Below the pieces are notes generated by a model, which was not told the DNA's origin, ran no database searches, and saw only the letters and a list, made by a program, of their open reading frames with translations. Shown in pieces: positions 49,710 through 57,081 of a stretch of DNA of 64,000 nt (its first letter is position 1; each line of letters begins with the position of its first letter). Origin of the DNA: an uncultured Altererythrobacter sp. Lineage in GTDB: Bacteria; Pseudomonadota; Alphaproteobacteria; Sphingomonadales; Sphingomonadaceae. The stretch is taken from assembly GCA_913055875.1 (NCBI GenBank), contig CAJXJY010000001.1, positions 248,001 to 312,000 of the forward strand, written 5' to 3'. The position numbers and the translations under genes were made by a program.

Positions 49710-50560
49710 GCGAGCGCGGCGCTGGCCTTTGTCACCTGTCGTCCATCGCCTGTGAAGGCGCCGAGTTCGACCGCATCGCCGTCGCCGCGAAGTACGAGAT
49801 GGAGCGGCTCTCGGGCGATCGCCGGGCTGACTCCGCGAAATTCGAAACGCGCCAGACCGTTCTCGCCGAACCGCTCTGCCGCCAGCTGGAGCAACATGCT
49901 TGCGGTCAGCGGTCCGTGGACTACCAGCCCGCGATAGCGTTCGACATCGCGCGCATAGGGCGCGTCGTAATGGATTCGGTGCGTGTTGAAGGTCAGCGCC
50001 GAATAGCGGAACAGCAGCCGCTCGTCGGGCGTGAGCGTGCGGTGCGCGTCCCAACCCGCCGGGTCGAAGAGTTCACCGGTCGGGTCCGGCGGAGCCAGAG
50101 GGGCGTCGGCAGCGAGCGCTTCGAGATACACCAGCGTCTGCCGCTCGCGTACCGCCAACTCGCCGTCGACGCTGGTTTCGTGATCGACTTCGACGAACAC
50201 CATCTCGCCCCGACTGCCGGACTTGGCGGCGATCGACGCGACGCGGCTGACGCGTTCGACCGTTGCGCCGACGGCAATCGGCGCATGGAATTCCAGCGCG
50301 CTCCCAGCCCACATCCGGCGCGGCAGCGGGACGGGTGGCAGGAAGCTCGCCGGGCTGTCGTCGCGGGCGGGGTGCCCGTCCTCGCCGAGTTGTCGGGTGC
50401 GCGCCTCGGGGGTGCAGAGGCAGAAATGGATGCCCTGCGGCATCGCCGCGCCGTCGGGCGCGTCGCGGTCGAACGTCGCCAGCCAGCGCGCCGCCAGCGC
50501 CGGATCGAGCCGGTCGGTGCTGCGCTGCTCGCGCCCGATCCAGCCGGACCACTCGGTCAC
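49706..50560 (-). CDS. FAS1-like/MaoC dehydratase (mesaconyl-C4-CoA-hydratase-like)
   Basis: A 284-residue double hot-dog protein. The C-terminal half has FSALTFNTHRIHYD-type residues (RYSALTFNTHRIHYDAPYA) and GLVVHGPLTASMLL, the HTD2/mesaconyl-C4-CoA hydratase class. It hydrates an enoyl-CoA. The GTG start at 50560 is six bases past GGAGG, which lies inside the adjacent palindromic repeat. It is the last gene of the acyl-CoA operon. Confidence 0.8.
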   Translation of the reverse strand: MTEWSGWIGREQRSTDRLDPALAARWLATFDRDAPDGAAMPQGIHFCLCTPEARTRQLGEDGHPARDDSPASFLPPVPLPRRMWAGSALEFHAPIAVGATVERVSRVASIAAKSGSRGEMVFVEVDHETSVDGELAVRERQTLVYLEALAADAPLAPPDPTGELFDPAGWDAHRTLTPDERLLFRYSALTFNTHRIHYDAPYARDVERYRGLVVHGPLTASMLLQLAAERFGENGLARFEFRGVSPAIAREPLHLVLRGDGDAVELGAFTGDGRQVTKASAALA

Positions 50561-50563
50561 CCG

Positions 50564-50673
50564 ATCCTCCCCCTCTGGGGGAGGGGGACCGCCGAAGGCG
50601 GTGGCGGGCACAGTGCGTGCCAATCCCCCTCCGTCAGCGCTTCGCGCTGCCACCTCCCCCAGAGGGGGAGGAT
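50564..50673. repeat. Palindromic repeat with 20-bp perfect ends
   Basis: ATCCTCCCCCTCTGGGGGAG (50564-50583) is perfectly inverted at 50654-50673. An inner GC-rich part (ACCGCCGAAGGCGGT) can also pair. It fills the gap between the thiolase and the hydratase, and its left end supplies the hydratase ribosome site. Confidence 0.85.
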
Positions 50674-50687
50674 TTTGTGCTTTACGG

Positions 50688-51920
50688 TCATGCCGCCTTC
50701 TCGAACACCGCCGCCATGCCCTGGCCGCCGCCGATGCACATGGTTTCGAGCCCGTAGCGCGCGCCGCGGCGGTGCATCTCGTGCGCCATGTCGGCGAGGA
50801 TGCGTCCGCCGGTGGCGCCGATCGGGTGGCCGAGCGAAATGCCCGAGCCGTTGACGTTGAGAATGTCGCGGCGCGGATCGTCCTCCGACCAGCCCCAGCC
50901 CTTGAGCACTGCGAGCACTTGCGGCGCGAAGGCCTCGTTGAGTTCGACCAGCTCGATATCGCCCCAGCCCAGTCCGTTGCGCGCGAACAGCCGTTCGACC
51001 GCGGGGACGGGGCCGATCCCCATCCGCGCCGGATCGCAGCCGGCCGCGCTCCACGAATGGAACCACAGCAGCGGCTCCAGGCCCAGCTCCTCGACCTTGT
51101 CCTCGGCGACGACGAGGCAGGCGGCGGCGGCATCGTTCTGCTGGCTGGCATTGCCCGCGGTGACGATCGCATCGGGATCGCGCCGGCCGTCGATCGGGCG
51201 CAAGGCGGCGAGACTTTCCTCGCTCGCGTCGGCGCGGAAGCCCTCGTCCTGCGCGAACAACACCGGATCGCCCTTTCGCTGCGGGATTTCCACGGGCACC
51301 AGCTGCGCGTCGAACTTGCCTTCCTCCCACGCTGCGGCGGCGTTCCGATGCGAGCGCACCGCATAGGCATCGGCCTGCTCGCGCGTAATGCCGTAATCCT
51401 TCGCCAGATTCTCGGCGGTTTCGATCATGCCGGTGATGACGCCGAAGCGTTCGATCGGCTGGCTCATCAGCCGCCCGCGCGTCAGCCGGTCCCACAGCGT
51501 CACATCGCCCATCCGCGTGCCGTGCCGCGCGCCGGTGGTGTAATGCTCGACATTGGACATGCTCTCGACCCCGCCCGCGACGACGCAGTCGGCGGCACCG
51601 GTCTGGACCATCATCGCCGCGTTGACGACCGCCTGCAGCCCCGAGCCGCAGCGCCGGTCGACCTGGTAGCCGGGCACGTCGAGCGGCAGCCCGGCGGCGA
51701 GCCAGCTCCAGTGCCCGATCGCGGGTGCCTCGCCGCTGCCATAGCCCTGACTGAACACGACGTCGTCGACGCGTTCGGGATCGACCCCGCTGCGCTCGAC
51801 CAGCGCCTTGAGGATGACGGCGCCCAACGGCCCCGCCTCGAGCGGCGCGAGGCTGCCGAGGAACTTGCCGACCGGCGTGCGGAGCGGCGTGCAGATGGCG
51901 ACACGTCTGAGATTGGTCAT
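50688..51920 (-). CDS. Acetyl-CoA C-acyltransferase (thiolase)
   Basis: A 410-residue thiolase with Cys91 (DRRCGSGLQ), GHPIGATGGR and CIGGGQGMA. It is probably the cleaving enzyme of the operon's acyl-CoA pathway. The start ATG 51920 gives MTNLRRVAICTPLRTPVGKF, the normal N-terminus. The downstream gap to the hydratase is filled by a palindrome; the upstream gap to the CoA-transferase by another dispersed repeat. Confidence 0.93.
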   Translation of the reverse strand: MTNLRRVAICTPLRTPVGKFLGSLAPLEAGPLGAVILKALVERSGVDPERVDDVVFSQGYGSGEAPAIGHWSWLAAGLPLDVPGYQVDRRCGSGLQAVVNAAMMVQTGAADCVVAGGVESMSNVEHYTTGARHGTRMGDVTLWDRLTRGRLMSQPIERFGVITGMIETAENLAKDYGITREQADAYAVRSHRNAAAAWEEGKFDAQLVPVEIPQRKGDPVLFAQDEGFRADASEESLAALRPIDGRRDPDAIVTAGNASQQNDAAAACLVVAEDKVEELGLEPLLWFHSWSAAGCDPARMGIGPVPAVERLFARNGLGWGDIELVELNEAFAPQVLAVLKGWGWSEDDPRRDILNVNGSGISLGHPIGATGGRILADMAHEMHRRGARYGLETMCIGGGQGMAAVFEKAA

Positions 51921-51933
51921 CGGACTTCCTTAT

Positions 51934-52004
51934 CCGTTCGTGTCGAGCGAAGTCGAGACACGTATCTCGACTACGGCCTGCGGCCTCCGCTCGATACGAA
52001 CGGG
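51934..52004. repeat. Dispersed palindrome of the 'CGTTCGTGTCGAGCG' type
   Basis: CCGTTCGTGTCGAGCG (51934-51949) and CGCTCGATACGAACGG (51989-52004) pair with one mismatch. The inner GAAGTCGAGACACGTATCTC region can also fold. It fills the gap between the thiolase and the CoA-transferase, and its right end comes within 3 bp of the CoA-transferase stop. Confidence 0.75.
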
Positions 52005-52006
52005 GC

Positions 52007-53236
52007 TCATGGGTTCTCGTCGGACAATCTGGCGATACCGCGATCCACGAGATCGCCGATCGCGCCCGATGCGAGGCCGAGCCGTTCGGCGAGCACTTCC
52101 TCGGTGTGCTGCCCGAGAAAAGGCGCGGGGGCGGGATCGCCCGCCTCGCGCCCGGGGATGTTAGCGAAGCTGCGGGTGGCGGGATATTCGAAGCCGCTCG
52201 GATTGGCGGGCGCGGGACCGAACAACGGATTGTCTGCCACCAGCACCGGGTCCTGCGCCGCCTCGTGCATGGTGCGGTAGCGCTCGAAAGTGCAGCCTTC
52301 GGCGGCGAGGCGGGCTGCGAGTTCGGTCCAGTTCATCGTATCCGAAGCCGCCTGGAACAGGTCGAACAGCGCATGGCGATGCTCGAAGCGCGGGCGGTCG
52401 CCATCGGCGAAGCGGACGCCGCACTCCGCTTCGAGCGCCGCAATCTCGTCCGCAACCCCGAACGCCGCCACGAGGCCGCGCCACTGCTTGGGCGTCAACG
52501 CGGCGACCATGAAGCGTTGGCCGTCGCGGCTGCGGAAATCGCGTCCGAACGCGCCCCAGATTGCATTGCCGAGCCGCTCGCGGTCGGCGCCGCGATAGAG
52601 CATTTCCGCCATCGCGCCCGAATTGGCCATCGTGCCGATCGCGACGTCGCCGAGCGGCACGCGCAATGCGCTGCCCTCGCCAGTGGCGTCGCGGTGGCGG
52701 ATCCCGGCGAGCAGCGCGAAGGCGCAGTAAGCGCCGGTGATGAAATCCCACGCGGGCAGGACCTGGTTGACCGGTGGCGCATCCGCCGGGTCCCATTCCT
52801 CGGGTCCGCACATCAGCGGATAGCCGCTCGCGGCGTTGACGGTGAAATCCATCGCCTGCCGCCCGTCGTGCCAGCCCATGATCCGCACGCTGACGAGATC
52901 GGGTCGTTTGGCTGCGACCGTCTCATGCGAGAGGAAGCTCTTTTCCGGCAGGTTGGTGATCAGGTTGCCGGTCTTCGCGGCCAGCTCCACCAGCAACTCG
53001 CGCCCTTCTTCGCTGCGCAGATCGAGCGCGACCGATTTCTTCGCCCGGTTGAGATTCTCCCAACTGAGCGAGCGGCCCTCGGCGGTGAGCATGTAGCGGT
53101 CGTAATCGAGCCCGCCCTCCTTGTGGTCGACCCGGATCACCTCGGCGCCCAACTGCGCGCAATAGAGCCCCGCGGTGGGCGAGGCGACGAAGCTCGAGGC
53201 TTCGATGATCGAGAGGTCGGAGAGGAGGTCGTACAC
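52007..53236 (-). CDS. CaiB/BaiF family CoA-transferase
   Basis: A 409-residue family III CoA-transferase. The N-terminal LSIIEASSFVASPTAGLYCAQLGAEVIRVDHKEGG and NRAKKSVALDLRSEEG motifs are typical. It probably activates an acid or moves CoA between acyl groups ahead of the operon's dehydrogenase. The GTG at 53236 is chosen; an ATG at 53290 would run through repeat DNA. No good ribosome site is seen at either. Confidence 0.85.
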   Translation of the reverse strand: MYDLLSDLSIIEASSFVASPTAGLYCAQLGAEVIRVDHKEGGLDYDRYMLTAEGRSLSWENLNRAKKSVALDLRSEEGRELLVELAAKTGNLITNLPEKSFLSHETVAAKRPDLVSVRIMGWHDGRQAMDFTVNAASGYPLMCGPEEWDPADAPPVNQVLPAWDFITGAYCAFALLAGIRHRDATGEGSALRVPLGDVAIGTMANSGAMAEMLYRGADRERLGNAIWGAFGRDFRSRDGQRFMVAALTPKQWRGLVAAFGVADEIAALEAECGVRFADGDRPRFEHRHALFDLFQAASDTMNWTELAARLAAEGCTFERYRTMHEAAQDPVLVADNPLFGPAPANPSGFEYPATRSFANIPGREAGDPAPAPFLGQHTEEVLAERLGLASGAIGDLVDRGIARLSDENP

Positions 53237-53240
53237 TAGC

Positions 53241-53346
53241 GGGAGTCTTTGTTGCGTGCGGATCGGACCTCCGTCCGAGCCTTGCGGCACCGGCCCGGTG
53301 GGCCGACGCTTGCCAAGCAGCGACAGTTCTCGTCACCGCCGGAAAA
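53241..53346. repeat. Composite palindromic repeat, short copy 6
   Basis: Begins GGGAGTCTTTGTTGCGTGCGG, then a hairpin with loop CTCC (53260-53281, one mismatch), a shortened central palindrome (CCGGCCCGGTGGGCCG), and end module A' (about 53299-53346). It lies between the acyl-CoA dehydrogenase stop and the CoA-transferase start. Confidence 0.85.
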
Positions 53347-53365
53347 CCAGGGCATTCGCGCACGA

Positions 53366-54541
53366 TCACGCCGACGCTGCGAAATCGCGCAGCATATGCT
53401 TGGCGATCTGCAGCTGGAGGATCTGCGTCGTGCCCTCGTAGATGCGGTAGATGCGCGCGTCGCGGAAGAAGCGCTCGGCGTCGTATTCGGCGAGATAGCC
53501 CGCGCCGCCGTAGATCTGCACCACGCGGTCGACCACCCTGCCGCACATCTCGCTGGCGAAGACCTTGAACGCCGCGGCCTTCCTCAGGATGTTCTCGCCC
53601 GCATCCGCACGCGCGGTGACGTCGCGCATCATGCATTCGGCGGCGTAGATCTCGGTTTCGCTCTCGGCGAGCATCTGCTGGATCAGCTGGAAATTGGCGA
53701 TCGGTTCGCCGAACGCCTTGCGCTCGGTCGCGTAGCGGAGCGCCGAATCGAGCGCGCGGCGGGCATAGCCGGTCGAGGCCGCGCCCACCGAAATGCGGCC
53801 GTTGTCGAGGCTTTTCATCGCGAACACGAAGCCCTTGCCGGTCTCGCCGCCGAGCAGGTTCTCGCCCGGCACGCGCACGTCGTCGAGCATGATGTCGGAG
53901 ATTTGCGCGCCCGACTGGCCCATCTTCCTGTCGGGGCTGCCGGTCGCAACGCCCGGCGTATCCATCGGCACGAGAAAGGCGCTGACATGCGCGTTCTTGG
54001 GCAGATTGTCCTTCTCGGTGCGCGCCATGATCAGCGCGACATCGGCCTGCGGGGCGTTGGTGATGTAGCGCTTGGTCCCGTTGAGGATCCAGCCATTCCC
54101 GTCCGGATCGGGCCGCGCGCTGGTCTGCATCGCCGCCGAATCGGAGCCCGAGCCAGGCTCGGTCAGTCCGAAACAGGCGATCTCGCCGCCGGCGATGCGC
54201 GGCCACCATTCGGCCTTCTGCTCCTCGGTCCCGCCGTTCTTGATCGCCGAATTGAACATGCCGATATTGATCGAGAAGATCGAGCGGAAGGCGGGCGCGG
54301 CATAGCTCAGCACCTGCACCGTGCGCGCGTATTGCGACACGTTGAGCCCCGCGCCGCCATAGTCCTCCGGAATGGTGAGGCCGAACAGGCCCATGTCCTT
54401 CATCTCGGCGAGAATGTCGTCGGGGATGCGGTCGTTGGCGATCACGTCGGCCTCGGCCGGGATCAGCCGCTCGCGCACATAGCGTTCGAGCTGCTCGATG
54501 AACTGGACGAAGACGTCGGGATCCATGCCGTTGGCGCTCAT
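53366..54541 (-). CDS. Acyl-CoA dehydrogenase
   Basis: A 391-residue FAD enzyme with ITNAPQADVALIMART, the FAD segment CFGLTEPGSGSDSA, and the catalytic Glu in RIYEGTTQILQ. It oxidises an acyl-CoA to a trans-2-enoyl-CoA and passes electrons to ETF. It heads the leftward operon, and the next small lipoprotein overlaps its start by four bases. Confidence 0.93.
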   Translation of the reverse strand: MSANGMDPDVFVQFIEQLERYVRERLIPAEADVIANDRIPDDILAEMKDMGLFGLTIPEDYGGAGLNVSQYARTVQVLSYAAPAFRSIFSINIGMFNSAIKNGGTEEQKAEWWPRIAGGEIACFGLTEPGSGSDSAAMQTSARPDPDGNGWILNGTKRYITNAPQADVALIMARTEKDNLPKNAHVSAFLVPMDTPGVATGSPDRKMGQSGAQISDIMLDDVRVPGENLLGGETGKGFVFAMKSLDNGRISVGAASTGYARRALDSALRYATERKAFGEPIANFQLIQQMLAESETEIYAAECMMRDVTARADAGENILRKAAAFKVFASEMCGRVVDRVVQIYGGAGYLAEYDAERFFRDARIYRIYEGTTQILQLQIAKHMLRDFAASA

Positions 54542-54750
54542 TGTCCGGTTTCTCCCGCCTCGGCATCCGGCTGCGCTTCTTCGGCTGCGGTTTCCGGGTC
54601 CTCGGGCAGGCGGCGCTGTTCGAGCATTTCCGCCGCCTCGTCGAGCGCGCGCGCTTCGTCGACGGTAACGCCGCCGGGGCCGGGGTCGTTACCCGCGGGG
54701 CCGCAAGCGGCGAGCAGCAAAACGGGCGATGCAAAAAGGGCGCGTATCAT
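54538..54750 (-). CDS. Small lipoprotein coupled to the acyl-CoA dehydrogenase
   Basis: A 70-residue product with lipobox LLLAACGPAG and an acidic mature part. Its stop overlaps the dehydrogenase ATG by four bases (ATGA), so it is the upstream member of the operon. No family is recognised. Starts such as this are common for small periplasmic peptides; the link to acyl-CoA metabolism is only by position. Confidence 0.6.
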   Translation of the reverse strand: MIRALFASPVLLLAACGPAGNDPGPGGVTVDEARALDEAAEMLEQRRLPEDPETAAEEAQPDAEAGETGQ

Positions 54751-54868
54751 GGCGCCAGCATAGCGTGCGGCGGGCAAAGGAAAAGCGCGCGAATCGCGCA
54801 GTCCTCGTGCCGTTACGGCATGGCGGAGTCCGGGCTTGCTCCGGCGGGCCCGGACCCGTGTCGGCGGC

Positions 54869-55168
54869 CTATTCGGTCGCTTCCTCCGCGCCTGCGGCGG
54901 CTGCGCGCGCCGCTTCGGCCGCCGCTTCGGCATCCATCGCGGCTTGGTCGAGCGCTTCGTCGCTTGCCGCCGGATCGCCTGCATCGGATGCGGGGTCGGT
55001 CGCTGCGGGATCGGCCACCGGCTCCTCGTCGACCGGGTCCATCGCCTCGTCGGCGGGCAGTTCGACGGTTTCCGCCTCGGCGTCCTCGGAGGCGTCGTCG
55101 GAGCTGCCGCAGGCGGCGAGTGCGAGCGCGGCACCAGAGGCGAGCGCGGCGGTGATGAGCTTCTTCAT
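54869..55168 (-). CDS. Small Ala/Glu/Asp-rich putative lipoprotein
   Basis: A 99-residue product with signal and lipobox (ALALAACGSS), then low-complexity Asp/Glu/Ala/Pro sequence. It resembles the acidic lipoprotein at 47434 in style. Its ribosome site AGGAGAG lies 7 bp upstream. Function unknown. Confidence 0.6.
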   Translation of the reverse strand: MKKLITAALASGAALALAACGSSDDASEDAEAETVELPADEAMDPVDEEPVADPAATDPASDAGDPAASDEALDQAAMDAEAAAEAARAAAAGAEEATE

Positions 55169-55287
55169 GGGTCTCTCCTGGTTGAATTGGCGTTGCCGGA
55201 CAATACTCGCCCGCCGCGTGCCCGCAAGCGTGAAAACCGACCCGTCGGGAGTTCACCACGCGCCCGCTATCTGCCATCAGGCGGGCG

Positions 55288-57081
55288 ATGCCGAGCGATT
55301 CCAGCCAGATCGACCGCCTCGACGATGCGCGCGAGCAGCTCCGCCGGCTGTTCGGCTTCGAGCGCTTCCGCGGTCGGCAGGAGGACGTGATCGCGCGCGT
55401 GCTGGCGGGCGATTCGACGCTGGCGGTGATGCCGACGGGGGCGGGCAAGTCGCTCACCTACCAACTACCCGCGACCATGCTTTCGGGCACCTGCCTCGTG
55501 ATCTCGCCGCTGATCGCGCTGATGCACGACCAGCTGCGCGCCGCGCGCGCCAACGGCATCCGCGCCGCGACGCTGACCAGCGCGGATGCCGACTGGCGCG
55601 AGACGCAGGACGCATTCCGTGCGGGCGAACTCGACCTGCTCTACGTCGCCCCCGAGCGCGCCAGCCAGCCGCAATTCCACGATCTGCTGAGCGCCGCTCC
55701 GCTATGCCTGTTCGCGGTCGACGAGGCGCATTGCGTCAGCGAATGGGGGCACGATTTCCGCCCCGACTACCGCCAGCTGCGCCCGCTTATGGATGCCTTT
55801 CCCGAAGTGCCGAGGCTGGCTTTGACCGCAACCGCGGACCGGCGCACGCGCGCCGACGTGCTCGACCAGCTCGGTATTCCCGAACAAGGCCTGGTGATCG
55901 CCGGATTCGACCGGCCCAATATCCGCTATGCGATGCGCCACCGCGACAATCCGGTGAAGCAGCTCGCCGCGCTGATGGCCGAACAAGCCGGGCCGGGGAT
56001 CGTCTATGCGCCGACGCGCAGGAAGACCGAGGATATCGCCGCCAAGCTCGCCGAGGCGACGGGGCGCGAGGTACGGCCCTACCATGCCGGGCTCGATCCT
56101 GCCGTGCGCGCCGACAACCAGGCCGCGTTCGTCGCTAGCGAGGAGATGGTGATCGTCGCCACGGTCGCGTTCGGGATGGGAATCGACAAGCCCGACGTGC
56201 GGTTCGTAGCGCATGCGGGCATCCCCAAATCGATCGAGGCCTATTACCAGGAAACCGGGCGCGCGGGGCGCGACGGAGATCCGGCGTCGGCGGTGATGCT
56301 GTGGGGCGCGGGCGATTTCGCGATGGCGCGGCAGCGGCTCGGCGAGGTCGCGCAGGAGCGGCAGGCAGGCGAACGCGCGCGGCTCGACGCGCTCGCGGCG
56401 CTGGTCGAGACGCCGGGCTGCCGCCGCGCGGTGCTGCTGCGGCATTTCGGCGAGGACCCGCCCGAAACCTGCGGCAATTGCGACAATTGCCTGAACCCGC
56501 CGGGCGTGATCGACGCGACCGAGACCGCGCGCAAGCTCCTGAGTGCGGTCTATCGCACCGGGCAGAGCTTCGGTTTCGGCCATATCCAGAAGGTGCTGAC
56601 CGGGGCCGAGGACGACCGTATCCGCCAGCGCGGTCACGACCGGCTCAGCGTGTTCGGCATCGTCGACGGCGAGGAAGCGCCGCTGCTGCGCCCGCTCAGC
56701 CGCTACCTGCAGGCGAACGGCGCGCTGGTCGCGACCGAGCATGGCGGGCTCAGGCTCGCGGGCGATGCGCGGGCGATCCTGACCGGCGAGAAGCCGGTTT
56801 CGATCGTGCTCCCGCCCAAGCGGCAGCGCCGGCGGAAGAGCAGGAGCGCCGAGGCCAACCCGGTCGGCGATCCGCTGTTCGACGCGCTGCGCGAGCTACG
56901 CCGCGAGCTGGCGGCGGAAGCGCAGGTGCCGCCCTACGTCGTGTTCCACGACGCCACCTTGCGCGAAATGGCCGCGACACGCCCGGCCAGTCTGACCGAG
57001 CTGGCGGAAATCGGCGGCGTCGGAGCGAAGAAGCTCGACGCCTATGGCGAGCGCTTTCTCGACGCGATCCGGCGTCACTGA
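55288..57081 (+). CDS. recQ: ATP-dependent DNA helicase RecQ
   Basis: RecQ unwinds DNA in recombination and repair. The 597-residue protein has Walker A TGAGKS (50-55), DEAH in VDEAHCVSEWGHDF, the RQC zinc cluster (CRRAVLLRHFGED... CGNCDNC), and a C-terminal HRDC domain (GVGAKKLDAYGERFLDAI). All motifs are intact. It is divergent from the acidic lipoprotein and convergent with the VIT protein, with a seven-base overlap. Confidence 0.96.
   Translation: MPSDSSQIDRLDDAREQLRRLFGFERFRGRQEDVIARVLAGDSTLAVMPTGAGKSLTYQLPATMLSGTCLVISPLIALMHDQLRAARANGIRAATLTSADADWRETQDAFRAGELDLLYVAPERASQPQFHDLLSAAPLCLFAVDEAHCVSEWGHDFRPDYRQLRPLMDAFPEVPRLALTATADRRTRADVLDQLGIPEQGLVIAGFDRPNIRYAMRHRDNPVKQLAALMAEQAGPGIVYAPTRRKTEDIAAKLAEATGREVRPYHAGLDPAVRADNQAAFVASEEMVIVATVAFGMGIDKPDVRFVAHAGIPKSIEAYYQETGRAGRDGDPASAVMLWGAGDFAMARQRLGEVAQERQAGERARLDALAALVETPGCRRAVLLRHFGEDPPETCGNCDNCLNPPGVIDATETARKLLSAVYRTGQSFGFGHIQKVLTGAEDDRIRQRGHDRLSVFGIVDGEEAPLLRPLSRYLQANGALVATEHGGLRLAGDARAILTGEKPVSIVLPPKRQRRRKSRSAEANPVGDPLFDALRELRRELAAEAQVPPYVVFHDATLREMAATRPASLTELAEIGGVGAKKLDAYGERFLDAIRRH

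Noticed and set aside
49706-53236. 3-hydroxypropionate-cycle genes (mct/meh)
   Set aside because: The CoA-transferase and hydratase resemble those classes, but there is no malyl-CoA lyase or mesaconyl-CoA dehydratase, and an ordinary acyl-CoA catabolic operon fits better.
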